Positions 56,652-64,000 of a stretch of 64,000 bases of DNA are shown here, piece by piece. The position numbers and the translations under genes are program-made. The notes below the pieces were generated by a model. It saw only the letters and a list, made by a program, of their open reading frames with translations, was not told the origin of the DNA and did no database searches. The DNA lies in the NCBI RefSeq assembly GCF_012584515.1, contig NZ_CP051461.1, positions 790,001 to 854,000 of the forward strand. The letters run 5' to 3'. The stretch is from Polaromonas vacuolata (lineage in GTDB: Bacteria > Pseudomonadota > Gammaproteobacteria > Burkholderiales > Burkholderiaceae_C). The stretch's first letter is position 1, and every line of letters begins with the position of its first letter.

Positions 56652-57401
56652 GTGGCCACCCAACGCATCACCGATGAGCCGGCTTACGTATTGCATCGTT
56701 ATGACTGGAGCGAGTCCAGTCTGATACTCGAAGTGTTCAGTCGCAGCTATGGACGCATCGCCTTGATAGCGCGCGGTGCGAAAAAGCCAAGTTCTAACTT
56801 TCGCCCCATATTGCTGCCGCTGCAGCCACTGCATATTGCTTTTGGCGGGGATGCCGAGATTCGCAACCTCAGGGGCGCGGAGTGGCAGGGCGGTCATGTG
56901 ATGCCGACTGGCGACGCATTGCTCTCGGGTTATTACCTCAATGAGTTGTTGATGCGGCTGCTCGCGCGGGATGACCCGCATCCGGTCTTGTTCGACGCCT
57001 ATGCCAAAGCAGTCCAGCTACTAGCCAACCAAAGCATAGATACGCTGCAAGTTGCGCTGCGTGCTTTTGAGTTGCGCTTGCTGCGCGACATTGGCTTGCT
57101 ACCCATGCTTGATATTCAAACTGGCACGTTAAGTGCGCTCGATCCTGATACGGAGTATGTATTGCTAGCCGAAGCCGGCCTGCGTGAAGCGCACGAGGAC
57201 GACCGCTACAGCATGAGCGGCAGGCAATGGTTGACGCTACAGCAAGCGCTGCACGGCGACTCGCCTTTTTCTGACACGATGCACGCTTGCGTCAATAGTC
57301 TGCCGGCCCTACGCTCTCAATTGCGCACCTTACTACACTACCATTGCGATGTAAAAGTTCTCAAGACTCGGCAAATGATGCTGGACTTGCAGTCGCTTTA
57401 A
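56652..57401 (+). CDS. recO: DNA repair protein RecO
   Basis: Recombination mediator of 249 residues that loads RecA with RecR. The N-terminal OB fold has [38 protein letters not shown], in line with the family; the C-terminal region has [15 protein letters not shown] and the final [14 protein letters not shown]. No zinc-binding cysteines are present. It starts with GTG at 56652. Its place after rnc-era is the standard proteobacterial order. Confidence 0.92.
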   Translation: MATQRITDEPAYVLHRYDWSESSLILEVFSRSYGRIALIARGAKKPSSNFRPILLPLQPLHIAFGGDAEIRNLRGAEWQGGHVMPTGDALLSGYYLNELLMRLLARDDPHPVLFDAYAKAVQLLANQSIDTLQVALRAFELRLLRDIGLLPMLDIQTGTLSALDPDTEYVLLAEAGLREAHEDDRYSMSGRQWLTLQQALHGDSPFSDTMHACVNSLPALRSQLRTLLHYHCDVKVLKTRQMMLDLQSL

Positions 57402-57435
57402 TTTTTAAACCGCTAATCCAATCGAGCCCTTAGCC

Positions 57436-58305
57436 ATGAACTCTTTAGGCATACACAAGACTGCGCTGTCGGTCAATATCAACAAGATAGCGTTGTTGCG
57501 CAATACCCGGCACCTAGATGTTCCCAATGTGCTGCGTGCTGCCGAGCTAAGTTTGCAAGCCGGTGCGCGCGGTATTACCGTTCACCCCCGTCCTGATGAG
57601 CGGCATATACGCGGCAGCGATGTGTTTGAAATCGCAGCGCTGATGAAAGACTGGCCGGACCGTGAGTTCAATGTCGAAGGCAATCCATTGCAAAACTTGA
57701 TGGACTTTGTGCGCGATCTCAGTGCCCGTGGTTTGCCGATTCACCAATGCACTTTTGTGCCTGACAGCCATGACCAATTTACCAGCGATCACGGTTGGAG
57801 TTTTCCGCATGATTTGCTGCAACTGCAACCCTTGATCGCGCAGGCGCATGCGCGAGGTGTGCGGGTAAGCCTTTTCATGGACCCTGTTCCTGCCGCCATG
57901 GCTGCGGCTAAGCAGGCAGGCGCAGACCGGGTTGAGCTCTATACCGAGTCCTTTGCCAGCGCTTTTAACAGCGCCCATGCGATCGCACGTGTTGGCACAC
58001 ACGCTCACGCTCGCGCGCAGCTTCAGACCGTTCTAGCCCGATTTGTTGAAACAGCGCAGGCGGCTATTGACGTGGGTTTGGGTATTAATGCGGGCCATGA
58101 TCTCAATCGCGCCAACTTGACTGAGTTTTTAATCGCTGTGCCTGGCGTGCAGGAAGTCTCTATTGGCCATGCATTAATTGCCGATGCGCTTGCGATGGGA
58201 CTGGACGCTAGCGTCAAGGCTTATCAAGCGTGCATTGATAGCGCCGAAATATCCGTCAAGGCCAAAGCTGAAAATACAGTAAATCTCAGCGTCACGAGCG
58301 CATGA
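57436..58305 (+). CDS. pdxJ: Pyridoxine 5'-phosphate synthase
   Basis: Last step of the de novo vitamin B6 pathway (DXP-dependent). The 289-residue TIM barrel has [73 protein letters not shown] and [12 protein letters not shown], the complete family motif set. The C terminus is somewhat extended. It overlaps acpS by four bases, as in E. coli. Confidence 0.97.
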   Translation: MNSLGIHKTALSVNINKIALLRNTRHLDVPNVLRAAELSLQAGARGITVHPRPDERHIRGSDVFEIAALMKDWPDREFNVEGNPLQNLMDFVRDLSARGLPIHQCTFVPDSHDQFTSDHGWSFPHDLLQLQPLIAQAHARGVRVSLFMDPVPAAMAAAKQAGADRVELYTESFASAFNSAHAIARVGTHAHARAQLQTVLARFVETAQAAIDVGLGINAGHDLNRANLTEFLIAVPGVQEVSIGHALIADALAMGLDASVKAYQACIDSAEISVKAKAENTVNLSVTSA

Positions 58306-58694
58306 TTTACGGCACAGGCACAGACATCTGTGACATACGCCGTATACGCGCCAGTCTAGAGCGCAACGGCGAGCGCTTGGCGCGCAGAGTACTCAGTGCT
58401 GCTGAGTTTGCCGTCTGGCAGGCCAGAAGCGGGCGCTGCACCCAGCGCGGCGTGAGCTATCTGGCCAGTCGCTTTTCGGCTAAGGAGGCGTTTAGCAAGG
58501 CAATTGGTTTGGGCATGCGCATGCCTATGACTTGGCGCGACTGTGAGATTGCCAATGCCGAAAGCGGCAAACCAGTTGTAGTGTTGCACGGCGCTTTGCG
58601 CGATTGGTTTGACGCCCGTGGCTTGACGGCTCACATCAGTGTGACTGACGAGACCGATTACGCCGCTAGCTTTTGCGTCGTCGAAAAAAATTAA
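58302..58694 (+). CDS. acpS: Holo-[acyl carrier protein] synthase
   Basis: Attaches 4'-phosphopantetheine to AcpP. The 130-residue protein starts [16 protein letters not shown], with the metal-binding Asp8, and has [15 protein letters not shown], the second catalytic motif. It follows pdxJ with an ATGA overlap and would activate the AcpP of this same cluster. Confidence 0.95.
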   Translation: MIYGTGTDICDIRRIRASLERNGERLARRVLSAAEFAVWQARSGRCTQRGVSYLASRFSAKEAFSKAIGLGMRMPMTWRDCEIANAESGKPVVVLHGALRDWFDARGLTAHISVTDETDYAASFCVVEKN

Positions 58695-58723
58695 ATTTCA
58701 AATTAAATACGAGCCGCCCATTC

Positions 58724-59782
58724 ATGACCCAGCATTCCCCCTTAATTATTGATATCCCCGGCCTGAGCCTGAGTAAAACCGACCGTCAACGGCTCAAGCA
58801 TCCACTGACAGGCGGCATCACCTTGTTCGCGCGTAATTGGCAGAACCGCGAGCAGCTCACCGAGCTCTGCGCGGAGATCAAAAGCTTGCGCCAAGACATA
58901 CTCATTTGCGTAGACCACGAAGGCGGTCGGGTACAGCGTTTTCGCACTGATGGCTTTACCCATTTGCCGCCCATGCATGCCCTGGGCGATCTGTGGATTA
59001 AAGACCAAATGGCGGCCACCAATGCGGCTACTGCTTGCGGCTATGTGCTGGCCAGCGAGTTGCGCGCCTGCGGTGTGGACTTGAGCTTTACGCCAGTATT
59101 AGACCTTGACTATGGCGGCAGCAGCGTCATCGGCGACCGCGCTTTAGGGCGTGACCCGCGCGTCGTCAGCATGCTCGCCAAGGGTTTGATGCACGGTCTG
59201 TTGCAGGCCGGTATGAGTAACTGCGGCAAGCATTTTCCCGGTCACGGTTTTGTTAAAGCCGATTCGCACTTCGACATGCCGATTGACAAACGCAACCTCA
59301 AAGCCATTCTTGCTGACGACGCTGCGCCTTACGAATGGCTCAACACAACGCTGACCAGCGTGATGCCGGCGCATGTTATTTATCCCAAGGTCGATGCTAG
59401 ACCGGCTGGTTTTTCCAGTCGCTGGCTGAACTTTGTGCTGCGCAGTCAGCTTGGCTTTGGTGGCGCCATCATTAGCGACGATTTGAATATGGTCGGCGCT
59501 CGAATGTTGGACGGCAAGGCAGTGACTTATACCGAGGCCGCAGTAGAGGCGCTTAACGCTGGTTGTGACATGGTGTTGCTGTGCAATCAGTCTGTCGACA
59601 AAGGCACGCCGGTGGACGAATTACTCGCTGGCATGACTCAGGCACTGGTCAAAAACCAATGGGAGGCGATGGAGTCTAGCGAGCTGCGCCGCTTGGCTCT
59701 GCTGCCGCAAATGCCGGCGCTGGACTGGGACGACTTGATGCTGCATCCGGCTTATGTGCATGCTTTAGGTCTTATTCCCTGA
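58724..59782 (+). CDS. nagZ: Beta-N-acetylhexosaminidase NagZ
   Basis: Cytoplasmic GH3 enzyme that removes GlcNAc from anhydromuropeptides in cell-wall recycling. The 352-residue protein has the KHFPGHG motif with the catalytic Asp-His loop (Asp180-Ser-His182), the nucleophile Asp252 in ISDDLNM, and VDHEGGRVQRF near residue 64. The ATG at 58724 gives the family start. It is the last gene of the co-directional cluster. Confidence 0.95.
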   Translation: MTQHSPLIIDIPGLSLSKTDRQRLKHPLTGGITLFARNWQNREQLTELCAEIKSLRQDILICVDHEGGRVQRFRTDGFTHLPPMHALGDLWIKDQMAATNAATACGYVLASELRACGVDLSFTPVLDLDYGGSSVIGDRALGRDPRVVSMLAKGLMHGLLQAGMSNCGKHFPGHGFVKADSHFDMPIDKRNLKAILADDAAPYEWLNTTLTSVMPAHVIYPKVDARPAGFSSRWLNFVLRSQLGFGGAIISDDLNMVGARMLDGKAVTYTEAAVEALNAGCDMVLLCNQSVDKGTPVDELLAGMTQALVKNQWEAMESSELRRLALLPQMPALDWDDLMLHPAYVHALGLIP

Positions 59783-59856
59783 GTCACGCCATTGGCGTGT
59801 CAGTCGTGCTACTGTGGGACTTATGTTTTTTTAAGGCCTAGCCATAGGAAATCACT

Positions 59857-61155
59857 TTGACTTCAGACGCTTCTTTGCCGATATCGGCTACCGCCGTCAC
59901 CCAGATTATTGACTCGCCTTTGATGCGCAGCGCAGGCGCCGATGTGTTGTCACTGGCTTTGATGGACGCACGCAACCACAGCCTAAACTTATTCGCTCAA
60001 TGTCAGAGCGCGCTTGAGTCAGCGCCGGGCGGTGCTCGCAGCCTGGCTAAGCCGTTGCAGCTAATAGGCCATATTGGTTGGTTTCAAGAGCGCTGGGCAG
60101 GCCGCAACGTGCAGCGTGGCTTGGGCCTACTGTGCGACCCCACACGGGTCAAGTTAGCCTCTATTGAGCCTCTCGCTGATGTTTGGTGGAGCGTCGCTGG
60201 ATCACAAGCCAGCGATGCCCCTCTACCCGATGCGGCCCATACTCGGGCCTATTTGCTTGAGACACTGGAAAGCACGCTGGAGTTACTGGAGAAAACCCGT
60301 CTCGCTGCCACTGAACCTGATCAAGCGCTGTATTTTTATCGACTCAGTTTATTCCACGAAGACATGCAGTCTGAGGCTTTGGTGTGTATGGCACAGGCTT
60401 TGGGTTTGACGCTTGAGCCGACTTGGCAGCGAGTTTTTACAGCGCCAGTCATGCAAATGCGTGAAGCGCTTTTGATTCCTGCTACGCGCTGCAACATAGG
60501 CGGCGCGCAGCTTGGTGGATTTTCTTTTGACAATGAGTTGGCCGGCTATGCACTGGATGTGCCCGAGTTTGAGATAGACGCGCAGCCGGTGAGTTGGTCT
60601 CAGTATGTAGAGTTTGTCGCCGATGGCGGCTATGACAGACCAGAACTTTGGCATAGCGCCGGTTGGGACTGGCTGCAAGGCTCGCATGCAGATCAAGATG
60701 AAGCGCTTAGCCCAGGCCGGCGCGGACCACGCTATGTCGACCAAATTAGCGCGCTCAGCGGCGCAGTGCTGCAAACCCGCTTCGGCCGTAGCGTGCGCAT
60801 GGCGGGTAATCAGCCGGCCATGCACATGACTTGGTGGGAGGCCGATGCTTGGTGTCGCTGGGCCGGTCGTCGATTGCCTTTGGAATGCGAGTGGGAATCA
60901 GCCGCGCATAGCGCATCCAGGCGTGGCTTTCGTTGGGGCGATGTGTGGGAGTGGACCGCCAGCAGTTTTCAGCCTTATCCGGGCTTTGTGGCTGGCCCAC
61001 AGGCAGACTATTCTCAGCCCTTTTTTGGCACTCACAAAGTGTTGCGTGGTGCTTCTTTTGCGACCCGTGCACGCATGAAAAGCCTGCGGTTTCGGCGTTT
61101 TGAGCTGCCTTCCAGCGACAGCTTGTTTTGCGGCTTTCGCTCTTGCGCGGTCTAA
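59857..61155 (+). CDS. EgtB/SenA-type nonheme-iron enzyme (DinB + FGE-sulfatase domains)
   Basis: Protein of 432 residues with an N-terminal DinB-like helical bundle (about 25-185) and a C-terminal formylglycine-generating-enzyme-like domain (about 205-432, with GDVWEWTASSFQPYPGF and HKVLRGASFATRARM). This architecture is that of the C-S-forming EgtB and of the selenoneine synthase SenA; the style (HIGWFQERW, LPATR, EFEIDAQPVSWSQY) recalls the SenA group of Comamonadaceae. Iron ligands should be His72 and an HxxxH pair; here the pair reads His167-Glu-Asp-Met-Gln171, so the third His is Gln. No senB, senC or egtD gene is adjacent. TTG start at 59857 with AGGA eight bases upstream. Confidence 0.72.
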   Translation: MTSDASLPISATAVTQIIDSPLMRSAGADVLSLALMDARNHSLNLFAQCQSALESAPGGARSLAKPLQLIGHIGWFQERWAGRNVQRGLGLLCDPTRVKLASIEPLADVWWSVAGSQASDAPLPDAAHTRAYLLETLESTLELLEKTRLAATEPDQALYFYRLSLFHEDMQSEALVCMAQALGLTLEPTWQRVFTAPVMQMREALLIPATRCNIGGAQLGGFSFDNELAGYALDVPEFEIDAQPVSWSQYVEFVADGGYDRPELWHSAGWDWLQGSHADQDEALSPGRRGPRYVDQISALSGAVLQTRFGRSVRMAGNQPAMHMTWWEADAWCRWAGRRLPLECEWESAAHSASRRGFRWGDVWEWTASSFQPYPGFVAGPQADYSQPFFGTHKVLRGASFATRARMKSLRFRRFELPSSDSLFCGFRSCAV

Positions 61156-62321
61156 GTTGGGTCTAAGTCTTGGGGCTGGCTTTGGCTTAGCTTGAGGTTG
61201 GTTTTCTTAACCCGATAATTCCACCACGGCAGCGTGGCCCGCAGCGACAGCACCTTGCCGCTTTGGGTGTTAATGTCCGCGTTGCTCTGCGAAGGTTTGC
61301 CGCCATAACCGGGTAGTGCTTGCAACGTGTCTTGCCAAGCCTGACTTTGCAGCTCGCTTAGCAAGGCTTGAACCGGTTTAGAGTCCAACTCGGACTTTAG
61401 ACAAACCAAGTGGTAACGCTCCTGTGTCAAGGCGATAAACCCCAGTCCTTTTTCATATGCTGCCGCTTGAATACCCAAACCGACATCGGCCGCGCCGCTG
61501 GCCACCGCTTGGGCTACTGCGCTGTGTGAAGGCTCTTGGCTGGCATAGCCGTTAATATCTTGCGCTGCAATACCGGCTTGGCGCAGCAAGTCGTCTAGCA
61601 GCACTCTGGTGCCTGTGCCCAGCGCGCGGTTGACGTAACGCAGTTGGCTAGAGGGGATATCTGCCAAGCCTGTGATGCGCAGAGGGTTGTTTTTTGCCAC
61701 TATCAAACCTTGGCTGCGCTGCGCAAAACTAATTAACTTGTGCAGACCTGGTTTGAGTAGTTTGCGGTAGGCCGCTGCTGACAGTGAATGCCGGCTTGGT
61801 AAGTCTTGGGTGTGAAAGCCCGCCATCATGCAGCGCCCGGCATTGAGCGCTGCGATAGCGTCTACGCTGCCCATAAAGCGAATGTCCAGGTGCAGGCCAT
61901 GTTGGCTGGTTTGATCGCGCAGCGCAGACAGAGCCGCATCGTGGCTGGCGAAAAGGGTTAGCACGTGGGTGTTGTCGTCAAACGCGCTGGCAAAGGCGCG
62001 CTCTATATCGCCGCGCAAGGTCTCAATCTGCGGTGCTAGTCGGGCTTGGGCTTGGCGTTCTGACCAAAGCAGTTTTTCACCAAACTCGGTCAAGCGTGCA
62101 CGCTGGCCTTTGTCCCACACGATTAAGCCGCGGCCCAGTGTTTGCTCCCATTCGCGCAGTGCGCCCCAGACATGACGGTAAGACAGCTGCATGGCAGAGG
62201 CGGCTTTTGAAATTGAGCCTTGTTCGCGCACTGCATGTAGTAAATCCATTAAGGGATTGCGGATTAGCGCGTCTTTACCGCGCTGGGCGGTAAGTAGGTA
62301 GGAGAGTTCGACTTTGTGCAT
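61152..62321 (-). CDS. ModE-type HTH regulator fused to a PBP-like domain
   Basis: Regulator of 389 residues. The N-terminal winged helix (about 18-85) has LLHAVREQGSISKAASAMQLSYRHVWGALREWEQTLGRGLIV in ModE style. The C-terminal region (about 115-350) is a periplasmic-binding-protein-like domain (PBP_like) with SQLRYVNRALGTGTRVLLDDLL, known from molybdate-linked proteins. It likely senses an oxyanion or a cofactor precursor in the cytoplasm. It is divergent from the tungstate-type ABC genes with a ModE-like palindrome between. It converges on the EgtB/SenA-like gene, overlapping its end by four bases. Confidence 0.85.
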   Translation of the reverse strand: MHKVELSYLLTAQRGKDALIRNPLMDLLHAVREQGSISKAASAMQLSYRHVWGALREWEQTLGRGLIVWDKGQRARLTEFGEKLLWSERQAQARLAPQIETLRGDIERAFASAFDDNTHVLTLFASHDAALSALRDQTSQHGLHLDIRFMGSVDAIAALNAGRCMMAGFHTQDLPSRHSLSAAAYRKLLKPGLHKLISFAQRSQGLIVAKNNPLRITGLADIPSSQLRYVNRALGTGTRVLLDDLLRQAGIAAQDINGYASQEPSHSAVAQAVASGAADVGLGIQAAAYEKGLGFIALTQERYHLVCLKSELDSKPVQALLSELQSQAWQDTLQALPGYGGKPSQSNADINTQSGKVLSLRATLPWWNYRVKKTNLKLSQSQPQDLDPT

Positions 62322-62340
62322 GGTGTGAATCGATTATCCG

Positions 62341-62361
62341 TGTTGGCTGTTGGCTGTTGGT
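62341..62361. repeat. TGTTGGC triple direct repeat
   Basis: TGTTGGC occurs at 62341-62347 and 62348-62354, and TGTTGGT at 62355-62361, just upstream of the regulator start. It lies between the regulator gene and the ModE-like palindrome. Confidence 0.6.
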
Positions 62362-62378
62362 CTTGGCTGCCAAGTGTT

Positions 62379-62401
62379 CGCTATGCACGAAACTGCATAA
62401 C
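62379..62401. promoter_or_regulatory. ModE-like operator between the regulator and tup genes
   Basis: CGCTATGCA (62379-62387), six bases, then TGCATAAC (62394-62401) forms an inverted repeat close to the recalled ModE consensus of CGCTATATA-N6-TATATAACG. It lies 58-80 bases upstream of the regulator start and 62-84 bases upstream of the permease gene. A second, weaker motif is the direct pair GGCTATAG/GGCTACAG at 62425-62445. Confidence 0.55.
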
Positions 62402-62462
62402 TTAGGAAACCGCAGATAGTTAAAGGCTATAGCTCTAGGCTACAGTGCATCAATTCAAATCT

Positions 62463-63206
62463 ATGAACACTTTTTATGCCAGCGTCCAGGCCGCCATTGA
62501 TCTGATATTTTCTTTTGATCCTTTGCTGGCGAGTATTGTTTTGCGCTCGCTAGCGGTCAGCGCCTGCGCTTGTTTGATCGCTTGCAGTGCGGGTCTTTTA
62601 ATCGGCGGCTGGTTGGGTGTGGCGCGCTTTCGCGGCCGCAGCTTTGTGCTGGTATTACTCAACACCGCATTAGCGCTACCTTCTGTCGTCGTAGGCTTGG
62701 TGGTTTATTTACTACTTTCTCGCAGTGGGCCATTGGGCTTTTTGGGTTGGCTGTTTTCTTTTAAGGCGATGGTGCTGGCTCAGGCCGTGTTGGTGTTGCC
62801 GGTGGTCGCGGCGCTGGTGCGGCAAAGCGTAGAAGACGCTGACAAAAGCCACGGCGGGCAGTATGCCTCTTTAGGGGCTGGCGGCTTTGTGCGCAGCTTG
62901 ATTTTGCTTTGGGATGAACGTTTTGCTTTGCTTACTGTGCTCATTACTGCTTTTGGTAGAGCTATCTCCGAAGTTGGTGCTGTGATGGTGGTGGGCGGCA
63001 ATATTGATGGCTTTACCCGTGTCATGACTACCGCTATTGCGCTGGAGACCAGCAAGGGTGACTTGCCGTTGGCGCTGGCCTTGGGCATGTTGTTGCTGGG
63101 AGTGGTGCTACTGCTCAATCTCGCCATTGCGCTGCTCAGAAGCTGGCGTGAACGCCGCGACTATCCAACAGGCAGCCCACACATCAGCTTGCGTACGGCC
63201 AGATGA
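62463..63206 (+). CDS. tupB: Tungstate/molybdate-type ABC transporter permease (TupB-like)
   Basis: Inner membrane permease of 247 residues with about five or six TM helices. The BPD_transp_1 EAA-like loop is EDADKSHGGQYASLGAGG, and LITAFGRAISEVGAVMVVGGNIDGFTRVMTTAIALETSKGD is the TupB/WtpB/ModB style signature. It is the first gene of a tupBCA operon, overlapping the ATPase gene by four bases. The ATG at 62463 is used; an in-frame GTG at 62445 is an alternative. Tungstate versus molybdate or vanadate selectivity cannot be read from the sequence. Confidence 0.87.
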   Translation: MNTFYASVQAAIDLIFSFDPLLASIVLRSLAVSACACLIACSAGLLIGGWLGVARFRGRSFVLVLLNTALALPSVVVGLVVYLLLSRSGPLGFLGWLFSFKAMVLAQAVLVLPVVAALVRQSVEDADKSHGGQYASLGAGGFVRSLILLWDERFALLTVLITAFGRAISEVGAVMVVGGNIDGFTRVMTTAIALETSKGDLPLALALGMLLLGVVLLLNLAIALLRSWRERRDYPTGSPHISLRTAR

Positions 63207-63892
63207 CAGCGCTATTTCATCTCGACAACATCAGCCTGCGCTACGGCAACGTAGCGGCACTGACGGACTGCAGCTTGCACGTTAAGGCCGGTGAAAAGCT
63301 GGCCGTGGTTGGTGCCAACGGCAGCGGTAAAAGTAGCTTGTTGAGTGTTCTACACGGTCAGCTTGTGCCGACAAAAGGCATTCGGCAGGGACCTGATCAG
63401 CTACGCCAAGCCATGCTGTTTCAACGCCCGCACATGTTGCGCGCTAGCGTGCAAAACAATGTAGCGCTTGGGCTATGGCTGCGCGGAGTGCCTTGGCGCC
63501 AGGCCCGGCGTGATGCACTCGCCGCCCTTGACTGGGTCGGGCTGGCCGATCTGGCGCAGCGCAATGCCCGTGCGCTTTCGGGCGGTCAACAGCAGCGCGC
63601 AGCACTGGCGCGCGCATGGTGTCTTAAGCCGCAGGTGATGTTGCTGGACGAGCCGACAGCCAATCTTGACCCGGGCGCTAAACGCGAGGTCGAAGCCTTG
63701 ATGGCGGACTTTTGTGCCGCCGGTACGACCTTGATATTCAGCAGTCACAACCTAGGCCAAGTCAAACGCTTGGCCAGCCGTGTGATCTACATGGAGCACG
63801 GCCGGCTGATCGCCGACTTGCCCGTGCATGAATTTTTTAACGGATCGCTGCCGGCTGCAGCGGCCAGTTTTTTAAAAGGAGAACTCGCATGA
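63203..63892 (+). CDS. tupC: Tungstate-type ABC transporter ATP-binding protein (TupC-like)
   Basis: ATPase of 229 residues: Walker A GANGSGKSSLL, signature ALSGGQQQRAALARAW, Walker B VMLLDEPTANLDP, H-loop FSSHNLGQVKRL. It lacks the C-terminal TOBE domain of ModC, as usual for TupC. It overlaps tupB and tupA by four bases each. Confidence 0.88.
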   Translation: MTALFHLDNISLRYGNVAALTDCSLHVKAGEKLAVVGANGSGKSSLLSVLHGQLVPTKGIRQGPDQLRQAMLFQRPHMLRASVQNNVALGLWLRGVPWRQARRDALAALDWVGLADLAQRNARALSGGQQQRAALARAWCLKPQVMLLDEPTANLDPGAKREVEALMADFCAAGTTLIFSSHNLGQVKRLASRVIYMEHGRLIADLPVHEFFNGSLPAAAASFLKGELA

Positions 63893-64000
63893 GAAAAGTT
63901 TTATTCACCCCAAGCCGTTTGAGAAAAGTCGGCACATTAGCCGTGCTGTCGGTTTGCCTGTCGGCTTCGCTGACGTGGGCACAAACCAAAACCATGGTGA
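63889..64000 (+). CDS. tupA: Tungstate-binding periplasmic protein, N-terminal fragment (TupA-like, truncated by window)
   Basis: The ATG at 63889 overlaps the tupC stop (ATGA), with an AGGAG-type site upstream. The 37 residues present form a signal peptide (RKVGTLAVLSVCLSASLTWA) followed by QTKTMV, consistent with the mature N terminus of TupA, which binds the oxyanion. The rest is outside the window, so family assignment rests mainly on operon order. Confidence 0.8.
   Translation, partial: MRKVLFTPSRLRKVGTLAVLSVCLSASLTWAQTKTMV

Noticed and set aside
59785..59799. CACGCC/GGCGTG hairpin after nagZ
   Set aside because: It has a 3-base loop and no following T run; too weak to call as a terminator.

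Overview
This window is chromosomal DNA from a betaproteobacterium, most likely a member of the Comamonadaceae (Burkholderiales) close to Rhodoferax or Polaromonas. That placement is inferred from protein style and gene order: hemC-hemD-hemX-hemY beside ppc and argH; yceD-rpmF-plsX-fab followed by rpoE-rseA-rseB-mucD-lepA-lepB-rnc-era-recO-pdxJ-acpS-nagZ; and an intergenic repeat of the kind common in that family. G+C looks to be in the mid-50s percent by eye, low for the family. No rRNA, tRNA, insertion sequence, prophage or CRISPR array was seen.

Layout. (1) 1-117 is the 3' end of an adenosine deaminase gene. (2) 144-7177, minus strand, holds a complete tripartite RND efflux system (adaptor, pump, TolC-type channel), with a divergent Pcm-like methyltransferase and a rhodanese gene between pump and channel; dinB, an L-lactate dehydrogenase gene, an HPF/RaiA-like gene, an AI-2E-family transporter and a LytTR two-component pair follow on the same strand. 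(3) 13.8-19.0 kb carries argH, a small AT-rich island with one orphan gene, slyX, a Cys/Met-metabolism PLP enzyme and an MFS transporter. (4) 19.1-26.4 kb carries ppc and, divergently, the hemCDXY cluster. (5) 26.5-32.4 kb, minus strand, has an ABC-2 exporter and rne. (6) 33-36.2 kb has rluC, a HAD phosphatase, a Rieske protein and a short SppA; an RsmI-like gene and maf converge on them.

(7) 37.8-59.8 kb is one long co-directional lipid, envelope-stress and translation super-cluster: yceD, rpmF, plsX, fabH, two unexpected genes (a sialidase-fold lipoprotein-like or anchored protein and a small membrane protein), fabD, fabG, acpP, fabF, an unknown gene, rpoE, rseA, rseB, mucD, a probable small RNA or leader, lepA, lepB, a DUF4845 gene, rnc, era, recO, pdxJ, acpS and nagZ. 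Many neighbours overlap by 1-20 bases, implying translational coupling. (8) 59.9-61.2 kb encodes an EgtB/SenA-type nonheme-iron enzyme with an altered iron-ligand motif. (9) 61.2-64.0 kb has a ModE-HTH/PBP fusion regulator divergent from a tupBCA-like tungstate ABC transporter, with a ModE-like palindrome between them; tupA runs off the window.

The most interesting items are the SenA/EgtB homologue with His replaced by Gln in its HxxxH iron site, the two-gene insertion inside the fatty-acid operon, the two terminators between acpP and fabF (the second abutting the fabF ribosome binding site), the candidate small RNA upstream of lepA, and the Pcm-like protein that lacks the usual isoaspartyl-binding motif.
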